This document shows, one piece after another, positions 34,177 to 44,573 of a DNA stretch of 64,000 nt. The notes below the pieces were generated by a model. It did not search any database. It was not told the origin of the DNA and saw only the letters and a program-made list of their open reading frames with translations. The translations under genes and the position numbers were made by a program. This DNA comes from Echinicola arenosa (GTDB lineage Bacteria; Bacteroidota; Bacteroidia; Cytophagales; Cyclobacteriaceae): contig NZ_JACYTQ010000002.1 of assembly GCF_014841125.1 (NCBI RefSeq), positions 1-64,000 of the forward strand, written 5' to 3'. Position 1 is the first letter of the stretch, and each line of letters opens with the position of its first letter.

Positions 34177-37100
34177 CTATCTCAGTAGATACATTTTCCC
34201 GTAGCCTTTTTTGAAGGCTTTGTCACCAGCAGTGGCACGGTGCTCCACAAACTGTCCATCCTTACGGATCAAAACGCGGTAGATATAAACTCCATTAGCC
34301 AGTTGATCCCCAAATTCATCTTTGCCATCCCAAGCATATTCCGAAATGTTGTGCCCAATTTTGATGGGGCCGAGCTCATCCTGCAAAATTTCGCGCACCA
34401 CTTTTCCAGTGACGGTCATGATCTGCACTTTTACCTGATCTGGTGGCTCCATGCCTGTAACGGTAAACACAAACCTTACGCTTGTACTGAACGGGTTGGG
34501 ATATGGATAAAAATGGGTAATCGTAGACTCATTGATCACCTCAAAGCTTACCTCGTAAGGCTTTTCACCCGCCTGATTCCCTGACGCATCGCTGGCATTG
34601 ATGCGCAAGGTATAAATGCCATCTTCCAATGGACCGGGCAAATATTCTAGTTTAAAGTCGGAGTTTTCCGCGGCTTCAAACCACTTTAATGCAGGATTGC
34701 TGAATGAAACCCTTTGGAAAGCACAGCCTTCGCAGTCTTTCTTGAGATAAACTTCCACGCCAGTGGTATCTTTTTTCAACAAAGCTTCATTTTCATCCTT
34801 CAACAAAGCAGTGACCAACACATTGGGGGAAACAATGTCCCCATCCATAATGTATGTCCCATCAAAATTGACATCCAAAACCGGATTCTGGTCATCCGCC
34901 ATAACGGTAAAATAATTGGCCAAGTCCAGAACATTGTTTTTATAAGACTGCTCCAAAAACTCCCTTGGGTTGGCAATGATGTTTAAGGAATTTTTTCCGG
35001 CCTTGCCCATTGAGTTGAAATCAATTTCAAAAACATGGCTTTCTCCTGCTTTGATCGGTGGAATTTTAATACTGTAATTTTCAAGGGTGTTATTGGTCTT
35101 GTTCTGCAAGCTCCACTCCACTGTCAAAGAATCCGTAAAATTGTAATTGGAAATATTGACAAATTCAAATTGAACGGTGGCTTCTTCCCCTTCCTGTAGA
35201 TTGAAGGTTTCCTCCTTGGACTTTAAGACCAGCACCCCTTCCGGCACACCGGTATAGTTCACTTGCCACTGCTGTAGCTGTTCGGGGAGCCTTGATGCTG
35301 AGTTTTCGAGCCTGTACCTAAGTCGTAAATAAGGGTAAGTAATGGCATTGATCTCATCCAATCTGATTTCCCCGTCTACCACATTTTCAAAAAGAACCGT
35401 TTCTGCCCCCTCTTTGGTAACCCCAATTACATCAAAAGCAAATATTTCATTTTCCGCTTCCTCAATGGTTTTCGTTTGGTTGAAGAAGGCTGCCCAAGCT
35501 GATGCTGGCCCCACCCTATCGGTGGAAACCGTTCCTGCATCATAGAAACCTTCCATTGTGGTGTTAAAAGTGATGACTTGTTTAGTGGTCGGAATTTCGG
35601 AGTTTTTATCAGCCACTATTTCCTTGGCTTCCCCAGGCCGCATACCTTTTCTGCCCAGAAGAATATAAGGCTCTCCATTCTTCATATTCCGTAAGGTTGC
35701 CTCATTGGCTCCTATTTCCTTCATTTTTAGGAAAGCTTCGTCTGGCCAGTCTTCAAAAGTCACCGCTCCCACCGAGAAAATCACCACATAATCCCCTTCC
35801 TTCAATCCATCTATATAGTCCAATAGCATGGTTTGCCCCTCACCGGTAATCCAACTGTTCCTGATATTCTGAATGATCTGCGGGGTTTTTCCACAGCTTT
35901 TCCCATCCAACACATCGAAATTTGTCAAAGGGACCACTAAATAGGGAGCTAAACTCCTTTGGTCAAAAGCCATCAGGCCAAAAGAGCCATTGGTACATCT
36001 TCGCTGGAAAAGGTCCTGATTATAGGAAGAACCATCCAGCTGAATCTGCACCTGCCCATAGCTAAGTCCCTCCGCTTGCGAACCAAAAGTGTATACATCC
36101 AAATTGAGTTGGGTACCTTTGTATTTCCATTGCCTAGCAGGTTGGTCAATTTCCATGTTTTGGATATGGTTTTCTCCCAGCTGGGTAAACTGTCTTTGGA
36201 CCCACCCTTCCGGGCCATTGGGAATATAGGTAAAACTACTCCTAGTCCAATCCTTGCTTTCACCTTCCTTTTGCTGAAGGAATCTGGTCCTCCAATAAAA
36301 GGTCACTGAATCACTGGCGTTGACTTTATCGGCGATACTTTGCTTCCACTTGGCAATATTACGGGTTGTCACACGGGATTCCTTTCGCCAAGCGCTGCTG
36401 AAATCAGGGGAAGTATCCAATTGAAAAACAATGGTCCTGTCTTCCGTGGATTTGCCAGGAATCTGAGCGATCATCTCCACTTCCAATCTTCGCTCAATGG
36501 CATAATTGAGCGGGCTGAGGTTTTGGGTACCGCTGGATTCGATAAACTTGTTCACCACAATGGTATTATTGGCATAGGTCAACTCTGGCACTTCCCTGGT
36601 GGTATTAACAGCAATGGTAAATACATTATCCCCAGCAGCTACTATTCCAACATTGGGCACCGAAAAATGAATGGTATCCCGGTAAAAAACAGGAGCCAAG
36701 TCTTCAGTTTTAAACGAAATGACGGTGCCATCAGGCAAAGTTCTGCTGACCTTAAAATCAATGGTATCCAGATTGACACGCCCCAAGTTTCTCACCACAA
36801 AAGCCATATCAATGGTGTCAGTCAGTGAGTTGATATTCTCTCCATTCAAATCTGTAAAAACAACCTCCTCAGTACTCAATGCATAATCAGCCTCTTTGGC
36901 TGGAAAGATCCTTACTGCCGGGTCTCCCAACATGACCATTTGGTTAACGTGAGACTGGTTGATCTCTGAAGTTCCGTACCTATTGTAAAAATATTTTTCT
37001 GCTTCTATTTTCACCTTACCGATAGGGCGGTAGATCAGAGAGGAATCTGCAAAGGATTTGGTATAAAAAGATTCAGAATATCTTCTCAAATACACATCTA

Positions 37101-39204
37101 CCCCAATACTGGCATGGGCCAGGAAATTCGAGGCTCCCCTGTCCGGTGTCAGGATCCAATCCTCCCCAAAGGTATAGGCCGTCCCAAAAGCATTTCCAGC
37201 ATCACAGCCATTCAGGAGCAAAAAGGGATATTTACCCTTATTGTCATAGCCTAGCTCGTCTTGGCTTACAAAGCCAATATCGATATCCGTCGTCGATGTG
37301 GCCGCATGCCCAAAGAAAGTGATCATGCTGACCCCTTCATTGACTTTGTCCGAAATATTGATCAGCTCCACTGGCTCATTGGACCGCTTTCTAAATGTGG
37401 TTACATCGGCTCCATAATAAATGTTCTCAGCAATATTCTCAAAGCCTTTGACGAAATTATAATACCGCTCCAACTCAAAAGCGGAAAGCCCCCCACTCAA
37501 ATGGGCCATATCTTTTTGCCAAGGTGCTGAAGCACCAAGGGCCTCTTTCTCTTTTACTTTATTGAGGTAATCATTTACCTGCTCGGGTGTCCGAACAGGA
37601 ACCCTACCAATGGCAATATCCTTACGCATAGGCTCATTCTCATCAAAGCCAACCGCAAAAAGGTTGTCATTATAAGGATAGCCATAAGTGGGTACCAAGT
37701 CTTGTATGCTGAATAAGTCTGGGCGATCTCTGTAAAAATAGGTTACTCCTCCCGAGTTAGTGGAATTGTACATTCCAAAAGCCCTGCCCATCATTAAAAG
37801 GTACTCGGGTGCAAACTTGCTGGAATACTGCCTTAAAAACTCCTTCACTGCTAGAGGTGATTTTTCCCCATAATTGAACTGGTTGTACAGTTCATTGGCT
37901 GTTACGATCAGGGTGTCGTAGCCTCCCCCTGCCGGGCTGTGTCGGTAACCGGCATAGGCCGCCACGGGATCGGTATTTACAGAAGTAGCTTGTCTTAGGC
38001 TTTTATGGGTTAAGATGATATAATTGGCGGCTTGGTTCATCAGGTGTCTAAACTTGACCCGCTCCAAAACATTTGGCTCGATGATCGCACTTCTCTGCTG
38101 AACCAAAATTTCACTTTCCCTTGCCGCTGTTCCGGCTGAAATGGTCAGGTCTCCTAGCTCCTTCTGGGCAATTAGCCTTATGGGATTATAAATATCAGAC
38201 ACCTCATATGCCAAATATTCCGCCTCCATGTTTCCAAAAGTAATGTTCTGTTCACTAGCTTTTACCCTAAACTTGTTGGAGGTAAACTCTCCCTCTTGTT
38301 TGAGGGTCTTGTAGGTTAAAGTAGCAAAGCTGATGGACACATTATCGCTGCTTCCCTCTGTACTGACAGGCTTGACCTGAACCACAAAACGTCCATCAGT
38401 ACCCACATCACTTGCTTGCAAGGAAGCCTGAATGGCCCTGTATTCAAATTCTAGAAAATTTTCTGTCTGTAAAAGCCTTAATTGGTCACTATTCGGCCCC
38501 ACGTAAACTTCCACCCTATGGGGTGCATCAGAACGGCCTACAAGTCCCATTTCCAAGGAAGCTTCAAAGTCTGCCGCCATTGTCCCCAACTCTCTAAACA
38601 CCACTTCTTCAAAGTTCCCTCTAGTGATGGCCCTTCCTGTCCATCCTTGTCCCACATCATACTTCCCCAACCTTACCCCAAGAGAGTACGTTTGGCCCAA
38701 AGCATATTGGTCAGCAAAAACCTGACTGACCTCCTTGGTGTATTCATTGGCTTCAGGAGCTGAAGGGTCAACATTTCTCCTTCCCATTCTTTTACCATAA
38801 GTACCCGGTGTCACCGTCAAAAAGAAAGCGGTGGCATCGCTGTGGTTATTGTACTTTGGGTTGGCCATGTTGTCCGGATCAGGATACAGCTTAATGTCCG
38901 AACTGCCATCGTTACGCTCCCCTATAAACTGGATATAATCTGCCTGATCGAATCTTCCATCCTGCTCCCCAGCAATATAAATAGCCACTTCCTGCCCTCT
39001 ATGATATATCCGAATGGTTCTCGGATCAACGCCATTAAGGTTCATTCCAGAAGCTGAGAGAGTCGTATAACTTATATGATAAATGCCATCTGTGGATGTT
39101 GGAATCTTATAATAGGTAAGGGCATGGTTGATCCATTCGCTTTGTCCCTTGCTGAGGTGAAAAAAGGCAAACACCAATAAGAAAAGTAGTATAAGTTTCT
39201 TCAT
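34177..39204 (-). CDS. porU2: PorU-like type IX sortase, C25 peptidase (PorU2 type)
   Basis: A 1675-residue secreted protein, much longer than standard PorU. A signal peptide (1-20) precedes an N-terminal propeptide-like region. A gingipain-type C25 domain lies in the middle: the catalytic His is in FFGHAATS (H633) and the Cys in NGCDAGNAFG (C667), with the 34-residue spacing expected for this family. CARDB-like beta domains follow, then a C-terminal type IX sorting-like domain (YPYPNPFSTSVRF, ANGVYIYRV). Standard PorU cleaves the sorting signal at the surface. This longer form with its own PorV-like partner is annotated elsewhere as PorU2. The stop is followed by the divergent regulator region. 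Confidence 0.8.
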   Translation of the reverse strand: MKKLILLFLLVFAFFHLSKGQSEWINHALTYYKIPTSTDGIYHISYTTLSASGMNLNGVDPRTIRIYHRGQEVAIYIAGEQDGRFDQADYIQFIGERNDGSSDIKLYPDPDNMANPKYNNHSDATAFFLTVTPGTYGKRMGRRNVDPSAPEANEYTKEVSQVFADQYALGQTYSLGVRLGKYDVGQGWTGRAITRGNFEEVVFRELGTMAADFEASLEMGLVGRSDAPHRVEVYVGPNSDQLRLLQTENFLEFEYRAIQASLQASDVGTDGRFVVQVKPVSTEGSSDNVSISFATLTYKTLKQEGEFTSNKFRVKASEQNITFGNMEAEYLAYEVSDIYNPIRLIAQKELGDLTISAGTAARESEILVQQRSAIIEPNVLERVKFRHLMNQAANYIILTHKSLRQATSVNTDPVAAYAGYRHSPAGGGYDTLIVTANELYNQFNYGEKSPLAVKEFLRQYSSKFAPEYLLMMGRAFGMYNSTNSGGVTYFYRDRPDLFSIQDLVPTYGYPYNDNLFAVGFDENEPMRKDIAIGRVPVRTPEQVNDYLNKVKEKEALGASAPWQKDMAHLSGGLSAFELERYYNFVKGFENIAENIYYGADVTTFRKRSNEPVELINISDKVNEGVSMITFFGHAATSTTDIDIGFVSQDELGYDNKGKYPFLLLNGCDAGNAFGTAYTFGEDWILTPDRGASNFLAHASIGVDVYLRRYSESFYTKSFADSSLIYRPIGKVKIEAEKYFYNRYGTSEINQSHVNQMVMLGDPAVRIFPAKEADYALSTEEVVFTDLNGENINSLTDTIDMAFVVRNLGRVNLDTIDFKVSRTLPDGTVISFKTEDLAPVFYRDTIHFSVPNVGIVAAGDNVFTIAVNTTREVPELTYANNTIVVNKFIESSGTQNLSPLNYAIERRLEVEMIAQIPGKSTEDRTIVFQLDTSPDFSSAWRKESRVTTRNIAKWKQSIADKVNASDSVTFYWRTRFLQQKEGESKDWTRSSFTYIPNGPEGWVQRQFTQLGENHIQNMEIDQPARQWKYKGTQLNLDVYTFGSQAEGLSYGQVQIQLDGSSYNQDLFQRRCTNGSFGLMAFDQRSLAPYLVVPLTNFDVLDGKSCGKTPQIIQNIRNSWITGEGQTMLLDYIDGLKEGDYVVIFSVGAVTFEDWPDEAFLKMKEIGANEATLRNMKNGEPYILLGRKGMRPGEAKEIVADKNSEIPTTKQVITFNTTMEGFYDAGTVSTDRVGPASAWAAFFNQTKTIEEAENEIFAFDVIGVTKEGAETVLFENVVDGEIRLDEINAITYPYLRLRYRLENSASRLPEQLQQWQVNYTGVPEGVLVLKSKEETFNLQEGEEATVQFEFVNISNYNFTDSLTVEWSLQNKTNNTLENYSIKIPPIKAGESHVFEIDFNSMGKAGKNSLNIIANPREFLEQSYKNNVLDLANYFTVMADDQNPVLDVNFDGTYIMDGDIVSPNVLVTALLKDENEALLKKDTTGVEVYLKKDCEGCAFQRVSFSNPALKWFEAAENSDFKLEYLPGPLEDGIYTLRINASDASGNQAGEKPYEVSFEVINESTITHFYPYPNPFSTSVRFVFTVTGMEPPDQVKVQIMTVTGKVVREILQDELGPIKIGHNISEYAWDGKDEFGDQLANGVYIYRVLIRKDGQFVEHRATAGDKAFKKGYGKMYLLR

Positions 39205-39211
39205 GCAATCC

Positions 39212-40345
39212 TTAGTTTTGTCCCCAACCTTTGTGTAATCTAAAACCTTCTGCTAAAGGTTCAAGGCTGACCTTTAGGCTAAAAACATGCGAATAGGGAG
39301 TTTCAGAAACACCACCTATATCTGTCAACGCATAGTCTATATAAGCTTTTTCATTGAGAAATACCCCCAATCCAAAACTGGGCTTTAAGGCCAAAGATTT
39401 TTGTCCGTCAAAATCTTTGATGTATTGGAAGTTGCTGACCCCTCCCCTAAGATAGGCCACATTCTTATACCCAAACTCCAAACCCAACTTAGGGTCGATA
39501 CTCATGACACGGGTACTGATCAAGGTATTTCGCTCTCCATCAAAGGTCATGTCCAAATCCAGCACTGCTTCGGCAGTCAGCAATTCCTGAATATTCACCG
39601 ATCGGGAAATGCTAAAGACAGCTCTTGGCAGGGTCAACTCCACAGTATTTAAGGGCACTTCATTATTGGTTGCTGCATAGATTTCCCTGACCATTTCTGC
39701 ATTATGGGACCAAGCATTAAAGGTGGTGGTGATATCTCTGAGCATCACCCCTATCCTCCACTCATCCAACAGCAGTATTCCTCCCAGGTCAAAGCCGAAG
39801 CCCCAGGCCTTGGCAAACTTCCCTACGTTTCTGTGAATGATCTTGGTATTGATCCCTGCTTTGAAAACGTCACTGACATCCCGGGCATATGATAAAAGCA
39901 AGGCATAATCCGCTGCATTGAAAAACTGGATATTGTCATAATTGACCGCACCATTGGCGTCATATAAAAAACGGGTGTCCGGAATATCGTCCACTCCGAA
40001 GCGGATCAAGGAAATCGCTATTTGATTGTCTTGTTCTATGTTGGTGGAAAACCCTGCATAATCATACTTGGCTATTCCTGCAAAGTACTCCGCATGCATC
40101 AAAGAAAATTCATATTGGTGTTTGATCCCCAACAAAGCTGCGGGATTCCAATAGGCCGCTGTCACATCATTTGTACTGGAAACCTGCGCACCTCCCATGC
40201 CTAAAGCCCTGGCTCCTACCCCTATATTCATAAATTCGTTAGAGTACTTGGGAGCAATTCCCTGCGCCATACCCTTCCCAAACACCAAAAGAAATATGAG
40301 TCCCAAAAAATACCGATAAAGACCTTTTTTTCTGTTCTTTTCCAC
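39212..40345 (-). CDS. porV2: PorV-like outer-membrane channel protein (PorV2 type)
   Basis: A 377-residue outer-membrane barrel of the PorV/PorP/FadL-like type. The start is GTG at 40345, which is needed to include the signal peptide (about 10-28, ending GKGMAQG). Then comes the FadL-like box SNEFMNIGVGARALGMGG, with AAYWNPAAL. Such shuttle proteins bring type IX cargo to the sortase. The stop lies 7 bases before the PorU2 start, so the two are coupled and likely work together. Confidence 0.8.
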   Translation of the reverse strand: MEKNRKKGLYRYFLGLIFLLVFGKGMAQGIAPKYSNEFMNIGVGARALGMGGAQVSSTNDVTAAYWNPAALLGIKHQYEFSLMHAEYFAGIAKYDYAGFSTNIEQDNQIAISLIRFGVDDIPDTRFLYDANGAVNYDNIQFFNAADYALLLSYARDVSDVFKAGINTKIIHRNVGKFAKAWGFGFDLGGILLLDEWRIGVMLRDITTTFNAWSHNAEMVREIYAATNNEVPLNTVELTLPRAVFSISRSVNIQELLTAEAVLDLDMTFDGERNTLISTRVMSIDPKLGLEFGYKNVAYLRGGVSNFQYIKDFDGQKSLALKPSFGLGVFLNEKAYIDYALTDIGGVSETPYSHVFSLKVSLEPLAEGFRLHKGWGQN

Positions 40346-40761
40346 CTGTGCAAAGTAAAAAATAAATTATAATAAACGAATACCGAACAATTAAATTATA
40401 CCTTACATTACTTTTTCGACACTGTTCATAACCGTACAAACCATGTTCATTCGATATACACCTTTAATCCATTTTGACTAGGGTTCACTTGTTTTTAAAA
40501 AAATATTTTACATTTTTTCACATGGTTCAAGCGCACCCAAAAACGACACAAACCACTATTTAACAATAACTTACAACACAAACCCTATATAAGAAGTATC
40601 CTTCCCTTACAAGGAAATAGGTATAACAAGGTAGCTTCTTTAACTTTGGTATTATTTTTCGGTATAGGATGGGTGAAGTTAAACAGATCATGCACGGGCA
40701 TGAGTAAAGCAATGATGAAACCTTAATCACTCTAGATTCATCTTCACTAAAATTAAATTAG
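40346..40761. other. AT-rich divergent regulatory stretch
   Basis: No gene. The divergent starts of PorV2 (minus) and PadR (plus) flank it. TAACTTTG (40641-40648) matches the -7 consensus for the plus strand, but no clear -33 box was found at the right distance. Confidence 0.4.
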
Positions 40762-41091
40762 ATGAAAGCATCAAACACACAGGTACAAATGCGAAAAGGA
40801 ATTTTAGAATTCTGCATTTTGCACATCATAGCGAGAGGGGAAGTATATGCCTCCGATATGATCGAAGAGCTCACAGAAGCTAAGCTGATTGTGGTGGAAG
40901 GCACCTTGTACCCTTTGCTAAACCGGCTAAAAACTGCTGCTTTAGTATCCTATAAATGGGTCGAATCCGAATCCGGTCCGCCAAGAAAGTACTACTCCAT
41001 CACCCAAGAAGGAAGTGAATTCCTAAACAAGCTGAACGGGACATGGGACGACTTGGTCAAATCCACCACATTAATCACTTCCAAAAAATAA
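40762..41091 (+). CDS. PadR-family transcriptional regulator
   Basis: A 109-residue winged-helix protein. The motifs QMRKGILEFCILHIIARGE, EGTLYPLLNRLK and PRKYYSITQEG are those of PadR. It is 4 bases before the PspC-domain gene, an arrangement seen widely in Bacteroidota, where it would control envelope-linked genes through its own operon. Confidence 0.93.
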   Translation: MKASNTQVQMRKGILEFCILHIIARGEVYASDMIEELTEAKLIVVEGTLYPLLNRLKTAALVSYKWVESESGPPRKYYSITQEGSEFLNKLNGTWDDLVKSTTLITSKK

Positions 41092-41095
41092 GATC

Positions 41096-43009
41096 ATGAA
41101 AAAAACTATCAGCATAAATATCAGCGGTATCCTTTTTCATATCGAGGAGGATGGCTACGATAACTTGAAGAAATACCTGGAGGCTATCAACAAGCACTTC
41201 TCGCACTATGAGGACAACCAGGAGATCATCAAAGACATTGAAAATAGGATTGCAGAGATATTCCTTAGCAACCTAAAAAACAATAAGCAGGTTATTTCTG
41301 CGGAAAACGTGGATAAACTTATCGAAAAGATGGGTACCATTGCCGATTTCAAGGCAGTAGAAGAAGAGAAGGAGCCTGACGCTAAACTGCACCATGAAGA
41401 GGAAAACGAAAATGGGGACAGCGAATTCTATAAATACATTACCCCTCCAAACCAAGAAGCTGGCAAAGGCTATAAAAAGCTTACCCGCCTAGAGAGAAGC
41501 AAAATCCTGGGCGGTGTCTGTGCCGGGCTGGCCCATTATTTGGCCATCGACCCTTTGTGGACCCGATTGGTAGCGATTCTCCTTCTTTTCAGTGGGGAAT
41601 TTTCACTCAGGAACTTTGATTTCTTCCCTTGGGACTGGAACATTTCCTTGTCCCTAGGTTGGTGGGCCGTGCTTGCTTACATTGTGTTGTGGGTGATTCT
41701 TCCGGTATCCTATGATGAACCTGAAGACAAGCAAATCAAAAAACTATACCGAAACCCTGATGACAGGGTAATCGGTGGCGTATCCAGTGGCTTGGCTGCC
41801 TATTTCAATATAGAAGTGCTTTGGGCCAGACTTGCTTTCGTCGGATTGATCTTTGCGGGTGGGGCAGGCTTTGTGATTTACCTGATCCTCTGGATCATCA
41901 CACCACTGGCCAAGTCCATTACTGAGCGGATCAAAATGAAAGGTGGGGAAATCACCTTGAGCAATATCGAAAGTACCATTATTGAAAACCGCCAGATTCC
42001 TGAAATGCCTCAACCCAAGCAGCATCAAAAGGCTTGGCTGGCCCCCTTCAGATTTCTTGGAAATATCATTAATGAGCTGGGAAAGGCCTTAGGCCCACTC
42101 GGAAAGTTCATCATTGATGTTATAAGGGTGGCATTTGGACTGATCATTTTCTTTATCGGATTGGTCATCACCTTGACACCGCTTGCTTTCCTAGGGGCCT
42201 ATTTCGAATTCTTTACCAATGATAGCTTCAAGTACATGATCGACAATATCCCTGTGGAAATGTTATCCGAGCTACTTCCTGTATGGCTGGCCCTTGCAGC
42301 GAGTGTAACAGTGCTGATTCCGGGAATTGTGATCACCCTATTGGGCATCAGTGTGCTGATCAGAAGAAGCCTGATTGACTCGAGGTTTGGCTTGGTAACT
42401 TTTGGGATTTGGTTGCTCAGCATCATGGTTTGCGCGTTCCAGATTCCTAAGACCATTGCCCAATTCAAGAATGAAGGCACTTATACCAAAGAATCAGTTA
42501 TTGATATACCTGACAGTATTGTAGTGATAGAAGCCACCAAAAGAGAAAGTGAATTCAATGAACTGGGCTTGGTACATGTGGAGCTCAAAGGTACGGAAGA
42601 CAGCACGCTGATGTTGGAACAGAAATTCCAATCCCAAGGTAGAAGCCTGGATGATGCAGTCAACAATGCCAAATCCATCCAATACGAATACATGGTGGTG
42701 GATTCTGTCATTTCCTTCAATAGGTCTTTGGAATTCTCATCCATGGCCAAATTCAGGGGGCAAAACTTAAGGCAGACCTTATACATCCCCTATAACAAGC
42801 CCTTCGTGATGGATAAGTCTTTACTTTCTATCATAAGAAACACCATTTACTCCAATGGCTACAAGTTGAAAGATGTTACTTCCAATAACTATTGGGTGTT
42901 CAATGAAGATGGCTTGCTATGCTTGACCTGTACTAGCGAGCATAAAACGAGTGAGGCCGACAGCCTCTCCAGGGTCCAGTTTAAAGACCAAGTGTTCATG
43001 AAAGAATAG
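41096..43009 (+). CDS. Double PspC-domain membrane protein
   Basis: A 637-residue inner-membrane protein. The N-terminal 100 residues are cytoplasmic and helical (FHIEEDGYDNLKKYLEAINK). Two PspC domains follow: the first at about 125-205 (KILGGVCAGLAHYLAIDPLW) and the second at about 212-272 (RVIGGVSSGLAAYFNIEVLW), then two to four further helices (about 345-445). A periplasmic C-terminal region (about 450-637) has DIPDSIVVIEATKRE. PspC proteins sense membrane stress. It is co-transcribed with PadR and probably feeds back on it. Confidence 0.9.
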   Translation: MKKTISINISGILFHIEEDGYDNLKKYLEAINKHFSHYEDNQEIIKDIENRIAEIFLSNLKNNKQVISAENVDKLIEKMGTIADFKAVEEEKEPDAKLHHEEENENGDSEFYKYITPPNQEAGKGYKKLTRLERSKILGGVCAGLAHYLAIDPLWTRLVAILLLFSGEFSLRNFDFFPWDWNISLSLGWWAVLAYIVLWVILPVSYDEPEDKQIKKLYRNPDDRVIGGVSSGLAAYFNIEVLWARLAFVGLIFAGGAGFVIYLILWIITPLAKSITERIKMKGGEITLSNIESTIIENRQIPEMPQPKQHQKAWLAPFRFLGNIINELGKALGPLGKFIIDVIRVAFGLIIFFIGLVITLTPLAFLGAYFEFFTNDSFKYMIDNIPVEMLSELLPVWLALAASVTVLIPGIVITLLGISVLIRRSLIDSRFGLVTFGIWLLSIMVCAFQIPKTIAQFKNEGTYTKESVIDIPDSIVVIEATKRESEFNELGLVHVELKGTEDSTLMLEQKFQSQGRSLDDAVNNAKSIQYEYMVVDSVISFNRSLEFSSMAKFRGQNLRQTLYIPYNKPFVMDKSLLSIIRNTIYSNGYKLKDVTSNNYWVFNEDGLLCLTCTSEHKTSEADSLSRVQFKDQVFMKE

Positions 43010-43037
43010 ACTTAAATATGCGTTAATTTGATTTTAG

Positions 43038-43074
43038 AAAAGCAAGGGTGGCTCATCCTTGCTTTTTCTTTTTT
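43038..43074 (+). terminator. Terminator behind the PadR/PspC operon
   Basis: AAAAGCAAGG (43038-43047) pairs with CCTTGCTTTT (43057-43066) around a 9-base loop, followed by T-rich sequence. Confidence 0.75.
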
Positions 43075-43114
43075 AGCTACTTTTTGACTATCTTTTTACA
43101 AACAATAAACCATT

Positions 43115-44515
43115 ATGGACATCAGGGTTAAATTTTTGGGAGGTGCACAATCTGTCACCGGGTCCCGGTATCTTCTTGAAATCGACACCACTAAGATACT
43201 TGTGGATTGCGGCTTATTTCAGGGAATCAAAGAACTCCGAAAGCGCAACTGGGACAGTTTTCCAATCGATCCAGCCGAAATTGAAATGGTCTTGCTTACC
43301 CATGCCCATATTGATCACTCTGGCTACCTACCCAAACTGGTCAAAGAAGGCTTTAGGGGCCAGATTATTCTGACAGAACCTAGCCTCGATCTGGTCAAAA
43401 TACTATTGACTGATGCAGGAAAGCTCCAAGAAGAAGAAGCGGATTATGCCCAAAGGAAAGGGTATTCCAGTCATGAAAAACCTGAACCACTGTATACCAA
43501 AGAAGATGCAGAGGCTGTGTTTGACCTGCTTCATCCTATCCAATTTGATGAGGAAGTCAGTCTAACCGACCGTATCACACTCACTGCTTATAATGCTGGT
43601 CATATCTTAGGAGCTTCTATTTTGAAGTTGCGTGTCCGGGGGGAGCACCAAACAAAAACCATTGTTTTCTCTGGAGATCTTGGAAGGTATAATGACCCCA
43701 TCTTGAACCCTCCTATTGGCTTACCTAAAGCAGATATCTTGTTTATAGAATCTACATATGGCAATAGGCTCCATGAAACCAGTGCCCCCGAGGAATTACT
43801 TGCCAAAGCCATCAATGACACTTATCAAAAAGGTGGAGTGGCTGTCATCCCTTCTTTTGCTGTCGGCCGTACCCAACTGATCCTATACTACCTCTTCAGG
43901 TTGCAGCAAAAAAGTAAAATTCCACAGATCCCCATTTATGTGGACAGCCCAATGGCCATCGATGTCACCAAACTGTATAAAAACTACCTGAAGTATCACC
44001 GCTTAGGACCATCATTGCAGGAAGAACATGCCAACCCTTTTGCCCATAAAAACCTGCATTATTATCAAAGTCAAGAGTCTTCCATGTCCCTAAACAACCT
44101 CCGAGGTGATGCCATTATTATCTCCGCCAGTGGCATGGCGACTGGTGGCAGGATTTTACATCACCTTTATAATCGCCTTCCCAATGAACAGGACAGTATC
44201 ATATTCGTAGGCTACCAAGCAGAAGGTACCCGAGGAAGAAAAATATTGGATGGGGAAAAATATTCAAGAATGTATGGCCTCGACATAGAAGTCAAAGCTG
44301 ATATTTATTATATCAACGGACTTAGTGCCCATGCCGATCAAAACGAATTGATCAAATGGGCAGACTGCATTGCGGACAAGCCCAAAATGACCTTTGTCAT
44401 TCATGGAGAAATAGAAGCAGCAACCGTGTTTGCACATAAGCTAGAGGAACTTTTCGACTGGAATACCATGGTTCCCAATTACCTTGAATCAGTAGAAATT
44501 TTTCAGGGTATTTGA
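43115..44515 (+). CDS. Beta-CASP metallo-beta-lactamase-fold RNase-like protein
   Basis: A 466-residue cytoplasmic enzyme of the RNA-processing MBL class. Metal ligands are in LTHAHIDHSG (62-70: H63, H65, D67, H68). A later DLGRY and an ESTYGNRLH segment follow, with beta-CASP motifs SGMATGGRILHH and a C-terminal INGLSAHADQNEL. Relatives resemble CPSF-type nucleases and cut RNA. A single gene with its own start and no operon partners. Confidence 0.92.
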   Translation: MDIRVKFLGGAQSVTGSRYLLEIDTTKILVDCGLFQGIKELRKRNWDSFPIDPAEIEMVLLTHAHIDHSGYLPKLVKEGFRGQIILTEPSLDLVKILLTDAGKLQEEEADYAQRKGYSSHEKPEPLYTKEDAEAVFDLLHPIQFDEEVSLTDRITLTAYNAGHILGASILKLRVRGEHQTKTIVFSGDLGRYNDPILNPPIGLPKADILFIESTYGNRLHETSAPEELLAKAINDTYQKGGVAVIPSFAVGRTQLILYYLFRLQQKSKIPQIPIYVDSPMAIDVTKLYKNYLKYHRLGPSLQEEHANPFAHKNLHYYQSQESSMSLNNLRGDAIIISASGMATGGRILHHLYNRLPNEQDSIIFVGYQAEGTRGRKILDGEKYSRMYGLDIEVKADIYYINGLSAHADQNELIKWADCIADKPKMTFVIHGEIEAATVFAHKLEELFDWNTMVPNYLESVEIFQGI

Positions 44516-44573
44516 TTGGCACAAAATGTGATGGATCGAAAGCAACTTTTACTTTAACTTAATAAGAACTACC

